Assembly (NCBI GenBank): GCA_002110485.1
Contig: MOWL01000045.1
Location: forward strand, 248,001 to 312,000
Reading direction: 5' to 3'
From: Emergomyces orientalis
Lineage: Eukaryota; Ascomycota; Eurotiomycetes; Onygenales; Ajellomycetaceae
DNA length: 64,000 nucleotides
The notes below the pieces were generated by a model that had not been told where the DNA came from, searched no databases, and worked only from the letters and a program-made list of their open reading frames with translations. The position numbers and the translations under genes were made by a program. Positions 34,414 through 46,777 of the stretch are shown here, piece after piece; within the stretch, counting starts at the first letter, position 1, and each line of letters starts with the position of its first letter.

Positions 34414-37400
34414 ATGGAGCAACCTACCAAGGAAACGGAAAATCCTAAAGGTACGAGAAATTTTTTGCAAGTCAAGCAGCTAGCCAATATTTTGAAATTA
34501 CCTCTGCGTGACTCAAGGGATAATCAATTGCGGAAGCTGACCTTTCAATTATAGAGGTTGCGGAGCGGAATAAAGACGAGCAAACCCCCAGCGGCGCCCA
34601 TGCAGACGGAGAACATGATGGAGGAGGTGGGAGTCATCTCGATAAACAAATAATACATACCAAACCACTGACTTGGTGTTAAATTTCAGGTCTTTTCCAA
34701 ATTTCCGTCAAGCTTCCTCATGAACCATACAATATACAAGTTACGGTGAGAAACTCTCTCTCTTTCGCCACAAACGACACCAGTTAATGAAACTTATCTC
34801 GCCATAGGTATCGAGCCAGGAACAAGTCCAGGATGTTCGTCAGTCGATCGTTGAGCTGCCGGGTACCTTTCAGTACACGAGCTTTCACCTAGAGCATAAT
34901 GGAATCAGAATAAATGATTACGTTGAGCTGTCCGAGGTCAAGGACCTCCAGGCTGATTCGGAAGTCGTCTTGGTCGAAGAACCCTACACTGAGAAGGAGG
35001 CCCGGATGCATGTGGTTCGGATAAGAGAGCTGATCGGCGCTGCTGGAGATCGTGTTGACAACTTACACGGCATCTGTGCCGGTTTGTCACTTCATGACTC
35101 CGTAGCCGCTGGCGAGCAATTGTCCGACTCAAAGGAGGGACAGGATGCACAGGCTAAAGATCATGCCCTTGCAGATTATGATCTGACGGCCCCGCCCGTC
35201 CTGCAAACGATACTGCCCCGAGCCCAGCCCTCACTCCCCAAGACGGTCAAAGCAGTTTCTCTCTCGCCTTGGAACCCTCCGCCCTACCATCTTCGTCAAC
35301 GAGGGCACCTATTATATCTCCAGGTAACCACGAATGAAGGCGAGCAACATCAGATAACGTCCCATGTTTCCGGATTCTATGTGAACAAATGCTCGAACGC
35401 CAAATTCGACCCATTCCCCAGACCCGCTCCAAAGAACTATAGCGCCCACTCCTTGTTAACTTTGATCTCAATGCTCTCACCCTCATTCGATGCTGCGTTT
35501 AAAGCCCTGCAGGAATCAAACAACAAAAAGGATTTGTTGACTACATTTCCTTTCCAGAACTCCATTCCTAACAACCCATGGCTTGTACCCGCCGCTTCAT
35601 CCCCCGTCACAGCCCACCAGCCAGATGTCACCCGTTCCCAAGAGAACTATTTGATTTCCGGCGCGGACAACTCCGAAACTTTGAGAGACTGGAACGAGGA
35701 GTTCCAAAGCACAAGAGAGCTCCCCAGGGAAACGGTCCAGGACAAAGTCTTCAGGGAGCGTTTGACCTCGAAGCTTTTTGCTGACTACAACGATGCGGCT
35801 GCTCGTGGAGCTGTGCTGGTCGCAAGGGGCGAAATTGCACCCCTGAATCCAACTGAAGGGAAAGATGCGCAAATTTTTGTCTATAATAATATATTCTTCT
35901 CCTTTGGAGCTGATGGTGTTGGAACTTTTGCGTCGGAAGGTGGCGACGAAGCTGCCAGGGTTGCTGTCGGGAAAGATGTTGTGGGCGTGAAAGCCGTCAA
36001 CCAACTCGATATCCCCGGTCTGTTCACACCTGGAACCGTTGTTGTTGACTACCTGGGTAAGAGGTTGGTTGGCCAGAGCATTGTTCCTGGCATCTTCAAG
36101 CAACGCGAGCCCGGCGAACACCAAATTGACTATGGAGGAGTTGAGGGTAAGGAAGTTGTTGCAGAGCACAAGGACTTCGTGCCAGTGTTTGAGAAACTAT
36201 CCACTTCTTTGCGAATTAAGAAACATCCGGTCTGGGACAAAGAAGGCAAAAGGCATGACCTGGAGGGAAGCGTAGAAACAAAGGGTCTTTTGGGCACAGA
36301 TGGTCGGAAATACGTTCTCGATCTTTATCGCATTACTCCCCTCGATGTAGCCTGGCCGGAAGATGCTGAGGGACATGAACCATATCCCCACAGAATGTCT
36401 GTCTTGAGGTTAGAACTAGTTGAATCGTACTGGAGATATAAGATGGGCCAATATGTGAAGGCTGAGGTTGAGAAGCGAAAGACAGCGAAGAAAGAGGCTG
36501 AAAAGCCTCAAACCATTGAAGCTCCAAAAGGAGATGAGGCTGAGGCTTCATCGACGAATGAGCAAGGCGAAGCTGAGAAGAAGGCAGCTGATAGTGAACA
36601 GGAACGCGTTGATATCTCTGGATTTAAGCTTGCCCTTAACCCTGATGTCTTCAGTGGCCAAGTACCTCAGACAGACGAGGAGAAAGAGGAATGGGCTCAG
36701 GACGAGAAGGAGGTCCGTTCAGCTTGCGAATACTTAACTTCTAAGGTCATTCCTGAGCTTATCCAGGACTTGCACGATGGTGATGTCGGCTTCCCAATGG
36801 ATGGGCAATCATTAACCCAGCTTCTCCACAAACGAGGTATCAATGCTCGATATCTCGGCAAATTAGTCAAGCTCTCTCAAGAAAAGGGACCGAGACTGGT
36901 TGCTTTGAGTGCACTCTTGATTCAGGAAATGGTTTCTCGCGCTTTCAAACACATCGCCAACCAATATCTTCGACATATCCCACTTCCTTTCACTGCTTCT
37001 TGCGTTGCCCATTTATTGAACTGCTTGCTCGGGACAGAAGTCAACTCAAAACCACGTCCAGAAATAGACGAGGAATTGAGGGAGATTTACCCTGAAGGTG
37101 ATTTCTCTTTCGAAAAAGTTACACCATCCTCGCTCAAGGAGGACATTGAAAGGCAGATCAAGATCCGCTTCAGGTTCAACCTCGAGTCCGACTGGACTGC
37201 ATCGCTAAAACGCCTTCAACTTCTGCGAGACATTTCTATTAAACTCGGCCTTCAGATCGGTGCCCGCGAGTTTGCTTTCGAGCGTTCGCAGATCAAGTCC
37301 CAAGAACATTCTCCTGCCCCTAGCAGCACTCGTAGTTCACAGGACGAGCAGGGCAAGAAAAAGAAGAAGAAGGGGAGCAACACCGCTTCACCAAGCCGAT

Positions 37401-38464
37401 CAGCGGCAAGCCCTAAGCCTGTTGTTACGTTTGCGCCAGAGGACATCCTTAACATCGTACCTCTTGTTAAGGATGCTTCCCCGCGAAGTGCACTTGCAGA
37501 GGAAGCCCTGGAGGCTGGTCGAATTTCGATAATGCAGAACCAGAAAGAAATTGGACAGGAACTTATCTTGGAATCTCTCTCACTCCACGAGCAAATTTAC
37601 GGCATCCTTCATCCTGAAGTGGCCAAACTGTACCATCAACTCTCCATGCTTTACTACCAGACAGACGAGAAAGAAGCTGCTGTTGAGTTAGCACGGAAAG
37701 CCGTCATTGTTACTGAGAGAACAATGGGCGTTGACTCCGCTGACACTATTTTGAGCTACCTCAATCTTAGCTTGTTTGAACACGCATCTGGCAACACGCA
37801 GACTGCCCTTGTTTACATCAGACATGCGTCAGAGCTCTGGAAGATTATCTACGGTTCTCATCACCCTGACTCGATTACAACCATGAACAACGCTGCTGTC
37901 ATGCTTCAGCACCTCAAAAAATATCCAGATTCCCGAAAGTGGTTTGAAGCTTCGTTGACCGTCTGTGAAGGTCTCTTCGGAAGACAATCAATTAATACCG
38001 CAACCATTCTCTTCCAGCTTGCTCAAGCCCTTGCTCTTGACCAGGACTCAAAAGCTGCCGTCAACCGTATGCGTGACGCCTACAACATCTTCCTTAACGA
38101 ACTGGGCCCGAATGACCGAAATACCAAGGAGGCAGAGAGCTGGCTTGAGCAGCTTACTCAGAACGCTGTGTCCATTGCCAAACACGCAAAGGATATCCAA
38201 GCTCGCAGACTGCGTCGAACAAATCTTTCACCCCGCGTGACGATGGGAACCAAACCGCAGCCTCAGGTTGGCCAAAATGCGCCATCAGCTGCCAACGGGA
38301 CAACCTCCAAAAGCATCGGGCTGGACTCGAGAAGCATTGATGAGCTATTGAAGTTTATCGAGGGGGGCGAATCTAGCAGCCCTCGGTCTAAACAGAAGAA
38401 ACGGGCTGCGGCCACCAACCCTAAGCTCCGTGGATCGAAACAATCTACTGTTAAGGCCACCTAG
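34414..38464 (+). CDS. clu1: Clustered mitochondria protein CLU1/CLUH (eIF3-associated Tif31)
   Basis: Four exons (34414-34450, 34555-34626, 34690-34745, 34808-38464) give 1273 residues, the family length. The short first exons give MEQPTKETENPKE and a Gly/His-rich linker; then a ubiquitin-like N-terminal region starts LFQISVKLPHEPYNIQVTV. The CLU domain follows (LFADYNDAAARGAVLVARGEIAPLN, KAVNQLDIPGLFTPGTVVVDYLGKRLVGQSI and YVLDLYRITPLDVAWPED). After that come the Tif31/eIF3 p135-like middle part and a Lys-rich low-complexity linker (GKKKKKKGS). C-terminal TPR-like repeats end the folded part (LSLHEQIYGILHPEVAKLYHQLSMLYY and its repeats with ADTILSYLNLSLFEHASG). In yeast and animals this cytosolic protein binds mRNAs for mitochondrial proteins and is needed for normal mitochondrial distribution. 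The basic C-terminus (SKQKKRAAAT) is typical. Confidence 0.95.
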
Positions 38465-39602
38465 GTTTGTGTATACTTGTATTATTTTGAACTGTCTATC
38501 TACCATTTTTGATCATTTAATTGCCTCCTATTTCTATCTTTGTTATTATTATCTCACCGCTCCCCCTCCCCCTCTCCCTTTTTTTTTATTTTTAATACTT
38601 TTATATTAAGTCAAATGATCCCACCAGATTCTCCGAAAAAATTTTGGTACCAAGGCTACAAAAGCGCCGCTGAGCGGGGAACATCTTGTCTGTTTACCAC
38701 ACCATCACCAGAGACAAAATAACGTGAAAATTTCAGCGTTTGGGCTAGCATTGCTTTGTGTGTGTTATGATGGACGATTTTGCTGCTATGTCCCTTTTAA
38801 AACATATTTTGCTTCCTTCCCCTGTTTTTTTGCAACCATCTCTACTCATACAAAGTATTATATTATTTTGCATTTTCTATATACGGCCATTTTCTTTGTT
38901 TGCGATACTATTTCGTTGTATAAAATATAGGGATTTACATAGCATGGCTCTCATTTCTCAATCTGTTTTCATCAGTCAGGTTCCACTCATTTCCTTTTCT
39001 TTTCTTACTTGTATGTATAGTTGATCATATGTCATTTCACCGGCAAAAGAAAGTGGATAATACTGTACTATAGAGATAGGTTTTACAATCATTGACATCT
39101 TCTCTCATTTCACATTTGCTCCTTTTCCCTACGAGAGCATTCCTGTTTACCAATCCGGAGGATTTTAGAGGCCCTTGGTGAGCCTTGGACATGACGCAAG
39201 CCAAGAAAGTGTACAAGGTTGGGCGATGACAACCTTATTTTCTCTATCACGTGACATTGCATTGTTTACATCCGAACCTCAATCTTCTGGCGACAGCTAC
39301 GAGCTAAACTGCATATCAACAATAATATGACAGAATAGTCATTACTACATATTTTAGTACCCCTCTTGATTTTTCAGATATATTAATGTATTGTTTTACT
39401 TTTCTATGAAAATCTTTTGTGGGCTTCGATAGGGCCGTTGCGTTGGGAAGGTTGAGCGAGCTGGTATGGGAGCGGGTCGTGTTGTGCTGGTATGTCGATA
39501 GAGATAGTCGTCCGATTATTTTGCTCAATTATGGCGTCATAACATATTAGGTACTAATAACACTGGGATATTTTCAGATCGGCCCGCCAAGTTTTCCTCA
39601 CG
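38465..39602. other. Intergenic region CLU1 3' / next gene 5'
   Basis: This tandem spacer of 1.1 kb is strongly T-rich just after the CLU1 stop (38530-38610) and AT-rich to about 39060. It has a CACGTGA E-box-like site at about 39247. I see no gene. Confidence 0.5.
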
Positions 39603-42600
39603 ATGAAGTTAAACTCCGCTACCTCCCGTTTAAGACCTGCCGCGTCTGAAGCCCCGATCACGTCCAGGTGGTGCAATAGGGCGCTACGTCCTTTGACCTC
39701 CGCTATATTGCGCCTGGAAAAGCATTGGAAGATAAACACTCTAGGAGCTCCGAATCTGAATAGTGCCACTGTACTTGAGCTAAACCAGGAAAGCAGTACA
39801 CCAGCCAGAGATGAGCGAGGGATTTCCGAGTCCGAGTCCGAGGCCACACCCGAGGATCCGACTTGGGTCCCGAGGGGCGCCGTGCGCAGGCGTATTAGGC
39901 ATAAATATTCCACTCGTACTGGCAGGCGGTCAAGGGTCATTGTGAGGAGCCCGGAGACACAGAAGCTCCTACCTGGGGAGTTTTCTATACCCACCCAGCT
40001 GATCAAAGGGAAAGAGAGTCAATATCGGGAAGCTGAAGAGCCCAATGGTGACGCAAGTGGGAATGTGACGACTACGGATTTCAATGAAGAATCCTCACTT
40101 CAAAATTCCCGTCGAGGCCATGCGAAGAGGAAATTACCAAGCTATGGAGGATGGAATAGTCAGAGGATTTGGAAAGACTCGTGCAGTGAATATAACGATC
40201 CATCATATATTGCCATCGCGCAAGGGATATTTCAAGTGTGGGATGCATTTCTTACAATGACGGGCCCGCAAAATAATAGCAATCGCGGGGCAAGATCGCT
40301 TATGTCTATGGCGCTGGGTACAACTTCTATGTATATTGCGAACGAACAGGAGGCTGTGGACAACTGTGAGGACAAAGATGAAAAGATCGACGTCGCGGAT
40401 CTTATTTTCACAGAGCTAGAAATCATTTACGGCACAACCAATACGGGATGGAAACCCCTCAAATCACTCGTTCGCCTCCATGGGATCCGTTTGGTCAGTG
40501 AAGCGATTCGGAAAAGATGGATATCTCCGATGATAGCTCGCCAGCTAGCGTTGAATTCGATCGACTCGTCTTCGTACGATGCTGCACAAGAAATATTATC
40601 AGCTTTGCTCTCTGTTACCCAGAAGATCGAAGTTCCTAGACATCTGGATTGTTCTTTGTTTTCATCCGGAAATTTTGGTGTATTCCACACTTTAGCAACA
40701 TACGTCAACAAAGCTAGCCATTTAAGCTTCTTTTTTCGGGAGGTTGGGTTTTTATTGCGGCATGGTATCGTTCCTGTTGAATGGATAGCTACGGAGTCCA
40801 TGAAGCCGTTCGTGACTCATGCCATTCGGTCGATATCATGCGAGGACGAGGATTGCTCCACGTCTGTTTTATTTATTGTGAATATGATTCTTGCGGCTTC
40901 TGGTTCGCGTACGTACATTGACATGCCCACTTCAAAATCAACTTCAGACATGGATAAACTACAAGAATGCGATGCAGGGAGATGGAAGTTACATTCCGCG
41001 AGTCGCAATTTTTTGGTGGATCCAAAGGCGAGAACAAATGAAAATTTAGCAGTTGCTCTGAACACCAGCATTTCGAGCATTTTAGGCATTCTCTGCAGTG
41101 CCGACATCATGCGGTTTGAAAACCGATCACCCGCTACGCGATCAACTGCATCGTCAATGCAGCATATATTGGTTAGGCTTTCAGCCATAATACAGCATGA
41201 TATACAGGCGGCATCCTGTGGCTTAACACAGGACCGCTCAAGATCAGAACTGTTACGAATTGGACATATCTTGATGGCAGATTATCTTCTTACATGCAGC
41301 AGAGACAGCCTCAGGGAAGGCAAGGCGGTCGACTCTCAAACGATACACCTTTTAAGTACTTTCGAATATTTTACCCGTGCATTGAAAAGTCGAAAGGACC
41401 TTACTGGTAGCTTATCGGCTTTGGTGAGCCATGTATCGCACTGTTGCGGTCGAACATGCGGGGAAGATGGATTTGCTCAGCTAGAACTCTTTACGGATGC
41501 GCTCACAAGTGACAATATACACCCGTATCCTACGCTTAGGGCACTCCTGAGTAACGTAGCAGTGGACGCAGCATTGAATTTTGCAGAATCTACTCTACAC
41601 CCCGATCATCACTCCTGGGCAGCCCATATACAGACCAAAGCGGCGAGTTACAATAATGCGCCCTTAGGGCAGAACGAAATCTTTCCTCTAACACCATCGT
41701 TGGCTCTATCCAAAACCGGTTTTATATGGGAAGAGAGCATCGGAGAATGGGTAGCTGCAGTTCCCGCCAGTGGAGCACACAGGAGCTCTCGAACATATAA
41801 GGACCAGAGACGTTCCCTGCCAAATTCGCCAGCTGATCCGCCAAATTTAACAGATTCAGATGACGCGAGGACATCTAGAAGCTCTAGTACGTTTTCTGCC
41901 TGTTCCGAAAGGTATGCCTCAAGCATTACTTCATCAGAATTTACCTCTCCATTGTGCTCTCGGAAAAGGAAGCGGATCGTCAATAATACAGACTTGGATC
42001 AAAACAAACACACTAGAACGAAATACCCGTCCTCACTAAGCGCACCTCCTCGCCGGCCGCGGTCTGCAAGCAACCATTCTTGGCATCTCTACATCGATGC
42101 ACGTGGGACTAATGACTCCGACCTGTTGACATTCGATCGATTCACGCGCTCAAAAACCACGAAGAAATTTTATCTCGCTTCTGAACCACGTATACCAGAA
42201 ACAAGAGCATTACGTGAAACGAGGGAAATCAGCTGTTCCCGTTCTGCCGCTGCTGCTGTTGAAATTGGACTCCCCGAGCCACCACGGCCCCACTCGGCGG
42301 TTGAAGTTGTCATTGTCCATGACGGGAAACAATACATGACCGCAGAGTCCTGTAAATCTTCAATTCAAGAGGAGGATGATAAAATGCCAGCGCGGCCTGA
42401 TAGCGGTGGCGGCGGCGGGGGTAGTGGCGGTAGTGGTCATGATGGTGATGATGATGGTGATGAAGAAGACGTCCTTGCCAAAGAACCATCTCATTACATT
42501 TTGCGGCGTAAAAGTACCTGTACAACCAGCGTTAGCCGACGTGTCTCCTCCCCCATGACTACGGTAACCCGCCTTCAAAGGACAAGATCTTCTACCTTGT

Positions 42601-42677
42601 TACGAAAACGATCCACCATGCAAGCTGTGAATTACAATATTAATGGTTCGAGCGATGATGAATTGAGTTTCCTTTGA
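39603..42677 (+). CDS. Large uncharacterised protein (1024 residues)
   Basis: A single uninterrupted frame from ATG 39603 to TGA at 42677. The N-terminus is basic with WVPRGAVRRRIRHKYSTRTGRR and HSP-like IVRSPETQKLLPGEFSIPTQLI, a short motif block that looks conserved rather than random. Residues of about 190-700 are predominantly helical with Leu/Ile spacing suggestive of an alpha-solenoid (for example LVRLHGIRLVSEAIRKRWISPMIARQLALNS). The last third is Ser/Arg-rich and disordered, with candidate basic nuclear signals (SRKRKRIV, PRRPRS) and a poly-Gly/Asp tract (GGGGGGSGGSGHDGDDDGDEED). No catalytic motif is seen. I infer a nuclear, possibly chromatin-associated scaffold, with low certainty. 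Confidence 0.78.
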   Translation: MKLNSATSRLRPAASEAPITSRWCNRALRPLTSAILRLEKHWKINTLGAPNLNSATVLELNQESSTPARDERGISESESEATPEDPTWVPRGAVRRRIRHKYSTRTGRRSRVIVRSPETQKLLPGEFSIPTQLIKGKESQYREAEEPNGDASGNVTTTDFNEESSLQNSRRGHAKRKLPSYGGWNSQRIWKDSCSEYNDPSYIAIAQGIFQVWDAFLTMTGPQNNSNRGARSLMSMALGTTSMYIANEQEAVDNCEDKDEKIDVADLIFTELEIIYGTTNTGWKPLKSLVRLHGIRLVSEAIRKRWISPMIARQLALNSIDSSSYDAAQEILSALLSVTQKIEVPRHLDCSLFSSGNFGVFHTLATYVNKASHLSFFFREVGFLLRHGIVPVEWIATESMKPFVTHAIRSISCEDEDCSTSVLFIVNMILAASGSRTYIDMPTSKSTSDMDKLQECDAGRWKLHSASRNFLVDPKARTNENLAVALNTSISSILGILCSADIMRFENRSPATRSTASSMQHILVRLSAIIQHDIQAASCGLTQDRSRSELLRIGHILMADYLLTCSRDSLREGKAVDSQTIHLLSTFEYFTRALKSRKDLTGSLSALVSHVSHCCGRTCGEDGFAQLELFTDALTSDNIHPYPTLRALLSNVAVDAALNFAESTLHPDHHSWAAHIQTKAASYNNAPLGQNEIFPLTPSLALSKTGFIWEESIGEWVAAVPASGAHRSSRTYKDQRRSLPNSPADPPNLTDSDDARTSRSSSTFSACSERYASSITSSEFTSPLCSRKRKRIVNNTDLDQNKHTRTKYPSSLSAPPRRPRSASNHSWHLYIDARGTNDSDLLTFDRFTRSKTTKKFYLASEPRIPETRALRETREISCSRSAAAAVEIGLPEPPRPHSAVEVVIVHDGKQYMTAESCKSSIQEEDDKMPARPDSGGGGGGSGGSGHDGDDDGDEEDVLAKEPSHYILRRKSTCTTSVSRRVSSPMTTVTRLQRTRSSTLLRKRSTMQAVNYNINGSSDDELSFL

Positions 42678-43489
42678 TGGTTTTTGGCCCTGTTATGGAT
42701 TTTCGATTTTCGTTCATTTTCTGGATTTCTAGATTCTGGATCTGATAGTTGCCTCTCTGCCAGTTTCCCGTTGTCAGTAGGCAGAATACAGAAGATACTA
42801 ATACATGTTTTGGCTTGGTTGATATGATACCCTTGGTTTACGTGTTTGAACTTTTGCCATTTCTTTTTTTAGGGTTTGTTCATTCATTGGGTTGGTTTAA
42901 TGGCCCTCCTCATCGTTTGGAGTATATAGAGGAGGCAACCTGGCACTTGACACCCCTGTTTTATTCATCAAATCATAAATTACGCTTTGCGTGGTATGCA
43001 TGTATGCATGTATCTATCATATTTTCTGGCTGTACAAACTGTGAAGAAGTCTTGACCCTGGTTCCCGTCTGAAAAAGGAAAAAGGAGAGGAGGAAAGCAA
43101 AGATAGGGGAAGATATGTAGGGGTGTAAGCGATGGGCCAGCAGGGGGGTATATATGTGCAACCAGTGGAAAACCTAAATATTGCAGATGTTAATAAGGGG
43201 GATGGGGAGGGGGGGAAAAGTAACTAAAAAATAGGACGATAGAATACTAAAAATGCCCTTCCGGGTTTCCAGGGCCGTTAACAGAAACACGTATAAACAT
43301 CGTGAATAAAGACCGAATTACCTTACAAGTCGCCGCCTGGCCCTTTCCTACAGTCGTTGGAATAACATCTCATCTTTGTCCTGATTGAGACTACAAGTTC
43401 AATCGGGAGCTTCATGTGCTAATATTGTATCATGTTCTGAAACTCCGGTTCCCCCCCCAAAAAAGGCCTCTCTTTCTCCCCCACCTAAG
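42678..43489. other. Convergent 3' intergenic region
   Basis: These 812 bases separate converging stops. There is a G-rich patch (GGGGATGGGGAGGGGGG) at about 43198-43215 and a C9 run near 43451-43459. The ORF at 42749-43072 is not supported. Confidence 0.5.
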
Positions 43490-45475
43490 CTAAAATTTCT
43501 CACTAGTAAAACATCGTGTCAATTTGACCAATAACCATGCGATGAACTTCACTGCAACGGTGAGTCCCCAAACAATAGCCTTAAAACCCCAGAACATCAG
43601 TTTCAGCACAGACCTCGTGATGCCAGGTAATTCCTCTCCTTCGCGAGATCCACTGCTGTACCGTCCGTAGTTTTCAAGGTCGATTTCCTCATTGACGACT
43701 GGAGTCTTCTTATTTTTATTCTTTTTCACTTTTGTCTTCGTCTCAGGTGATGATAATGACGATCTTCTCCAAAACGAAAGCCTTGTCTTGCGTTTGGGAG
43801 AGGAATGGATTTGTGACATCAGTTCAGCTTCTTGCTCTGCCTCTTCGCGCTCCGCTTGCGTGGCGATTAGCTGGCCATTGAAACGTGGTTGTGAGGTAGT
43901 AGCCGATGATGGTGCTCTTGAAGGTGTGACATTATATGGGTCGGGGAATTCTCTTTTAGCCACAGCAGTTTCGATGTCCATTCCGGACAAAATGGTTCTA
44001 GTGAATTGGTCCGTTGCCGCGATGATGAGGATCGAGGCAACTAATGAGTCTATGCAGTATAGGGCTGGGATGGTGGATGATATGACGCCCGCTGAAATCG
44101 AAAGAGTCATTGTCTCCAGGTCCAGAGCTACCAATGGAGTGTCCTTGGTCGAGTTTCGGGCTGGGATTGTGATAAGAATCGATGGAGGATGGCCCAGTTC
44201 TACACTATCCGTTGTGGAGGCAGACACCGTAAGGTGTAAGATTTGACCTCGTTTATTTATTATAGCGGATCCTTGCGGTTGGATCTCATTTTCTGGGCCA
44301 TCACCTGGGTCATTAAACAAAGACTGGTGTTGGACGTCGTACCGGCCATGAGCTCCGTTCCACTCTAGTATACAAGACTCCTGTGCTTCTGCCCGCCTAA
44401 CAGCATCGTCCTCCACTTCCATTGCGTCGGTTGGAGCCAGCTGATGTTGTCTTGACAGGATCAAGGCCTGATCTCTGGCCAGAATCCCTGCCAACATGGG
44501 GAAAACAACCGTAACAAAGCCAGTGCCCTTAGCCCTGTTTATTTCGGTGTTGTTCAGTGTAATGACGGGAGACTTTGTATTCTCTTTGGTTGGGTGAGAT
44601 CTTTGGATGTCCACGTCACCCATTGCGTTAGTTTTGAGGCTATATAGCGTCGCAGATTGGTTTCCAAATGTGTATGTTAGATGATCTGCTCTATGGGATC
44701 ATTGATTAGCGAAGGTCTATAAGGCGAATTGTACAGTACATGATTCCTTATCAACTCACTTGGAAATACGTAAGTGGAAAGTTCCTAGTTCAGGTTGGGG
44801 CCCTTCTCCATTTGTAGCCTCCCATAAACGTGTGAGTTGCTCGGAAGACGAAACTTTAGCAGCTGTTGCTAATTGGGTGGACTCGCGCATCGTGCGGGGA
44901 AAAGCAGATTGCGGAGAGGTCACACTTGGGCTATAGTCACATCTCGATATAACTTCCCGTGGAAGATCGTTAGGCGTCGAACGCTGGGGATAGTAACGCT
45001 GCTGGTTCCAAGGTACATTGGGATCGTAACGGGGAAATATTGACCTCATTGGCATTGCTGGCGAAGTAGGTGACCTGCTCGGTGAACTGGCCATCGTCAC
45101 CTCAATCTGGACAGGAGATCCAGATCGAATACGCTCTGGCGAAGTTGGTTGGGGAGGCGGACATTTGCCATTCTTAAGCTTCTGTGGAGATTCCTCGTCT
45201 TTCGCCTCACCTACGGGTTTCGTACTGGGTGAAGGAGAATTCGACGTCACAATATGAACAGATGGGAGAAGCGCTAGAGGAGTCTTGTTTGTGTCCTCGA
45301 TGATTTGAAGAATGACGGCCTCGGCTTGGGCAGATGTTTTGTCATCACACAAGATTGGTGAGACTACTGGAGACTTCGTAGCGCGTCGTCGATGCCCTTT
45401 TCTGAATGGATTGCCATTGGGCCTGTTTTGCGGCTGTACCTGAGGAAATAGTTGAAACTGAGTTTGGCTCGCCAT
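43490..45475 (-). CDS. Uncharacterised protein with C-terminal hydrophobic anchor (638 residues)
   Basis: Two exons, 45475-44760 and 44690-43490, join as ...LRIS-K-ADHLTYTFGNQSATLYSL and close in phase. The donor is GTGAGT and the acceptor CATAG. Without the join each half would appear as a separate ORF; the second half even has its own ATG, but it sits inside a continuous conserved-looking segment. The N-terminal third is disordered (Pro/Ser-rich; GNPFRKGHRRRATKSPVV; PTSPERIRSGSP). The middle contains LTYTFGNQSATLYSL and a beta-rich stretch (ILHLTVSASTTDSVELG). A basic, Ser-rich region (SPKRKTRLSFWRRSS) precedes a C-terminal amphipathic/hydrophobic segment (KLMFWGFKAIVWGLTVAVKF), likely membrane-associating. 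Function not recognised. Confidence 0.75.
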
Positions 45476-46777
45476 TCTTGCCCTCGATTCTTAAAAGTGA
45501 AGCCAGGCTAACCGTAACTGTATAACTAGTTGACTGGAGAGAGAACCATATACTCTTTTAGTTTCGTGACACTCTGGAGAAGGACGGCCTTATTGGTAAG
45601 GAAAAGCAACGAGATCCCAAGGACAAGATAAGGCCCACACGCCAGAGGGGAGAAACATGTGCAATGATCCAAGCTCTTGGATAGAAAGCATAAAAGAGGG
45701 AAGAAGAAAAGCTATCAAAAGAGAGGGGAAAGTAGAATATTAAAATGGAGAGGAAAAACCACCTTCAGCGGAAACGCCATTTTTCCAACGCACAGGAGAG
45801 GTCCTCCGCAAAATGCGGCTGATCAATAGAAATGAAGATCAATGCAAGAAGAAAAAAAGCATCTTGCATCCTCTTGCCCTTGGGTCTTGGGCAATAGTTT
45901 GACGCCTAGGTAGCAACAAAGCATGGTGACTAAGTGACCCGCCAATAGGCGAGCAACCGTGTAATCTGTCACCGTGCCAGCCCTGGGGCTCTAGCGAGAC
46001 GGGGATTGGATGCTAAATCCCATCACCGACATAAGTAGCTTTCGGGGGTTCAAGTTCCTGACTCTTTGCATGAAGGACCAGGCTAGCGGAATGAATCGCT
46101 GAGGCTAAGTATTGTTCAACAGCGTTGAAGGTCAGCATGACCTTCGCGAAACCTCAAGGAAGAGGTATCGGAATGCCTGCTGTTGAGGGTGGAGTCAATC
46201 TGATTGGAGACCATCCCTGAAAACACATCACTTTATCGGCGCTTCGATGTTCGAAACGGTGAAACTCCAGACCAAGGATGAGGAAGTTTGGTCCTCCAGT
46301 GTTTTTATTTTGGCACGGCCCCGAATAGACAAAATAAGTGGCTTTAGTAGAAACGCTAGAGAAGAGCGGCGCAAAGAACGTGGCTACTATTGGACAGGAG
46401 AGTTTCTGCGAGGGTTGGAGTTAGGATCATGCAGGTGCGGTTGGTTACTAAAATAGGAATAAAGCCATCACGTGATGGTGATTCTTCGCGGGGCGGCCAC
46501 TGTTTCTCCAATAGGACATATGACTTGGTACGACGGTGCAAGCTGATCACATCGCTGCAGGACGATTATGCGCCGACCTAGCAATCTTTCAGAGTCGTTA
46601 TCGAGACCTGGGATTCATTCCTATTTGACCGGCTTTTCCATATAGGCCTAACGGAAAGAGGGTGGAGAATAAACACATAGTTGAGAGTATGTGGATGGTA
46701 GGAGACACCTTGGTTAAACCGAAGAAAATAAAAAGTAATAGTGTACAAATCTGTTCCCCGCTCTCCAGGGCCTCAAG
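45476..46777. other. Intergenic region upstream of the 638-residue protein gene
   Basis: About 1.3 kb between two minus-strand genes. It is A/G-rich on the plus strand at 45640-45860, that is pyrimidine-rich on the coding strand as a leader would be. A CACGTGATGG site lies at about 46471. The short ORFs at 46247-46581 overlap on both strands and look spurious. Confidence 0.5.

Noticed and set aside
42310..42578. His-rich minus-strand ORFs
   Set aside because: Antisense of the Gly/Asp repeat in the 1024-residue protein; the poly-His is a mirror of GAT/GTG codons.
46247..46581. Overlapping short ORFs upstream of BCS1's 3' end
   Set aside because: Open on both strands at similar length with no motif; no splice context.
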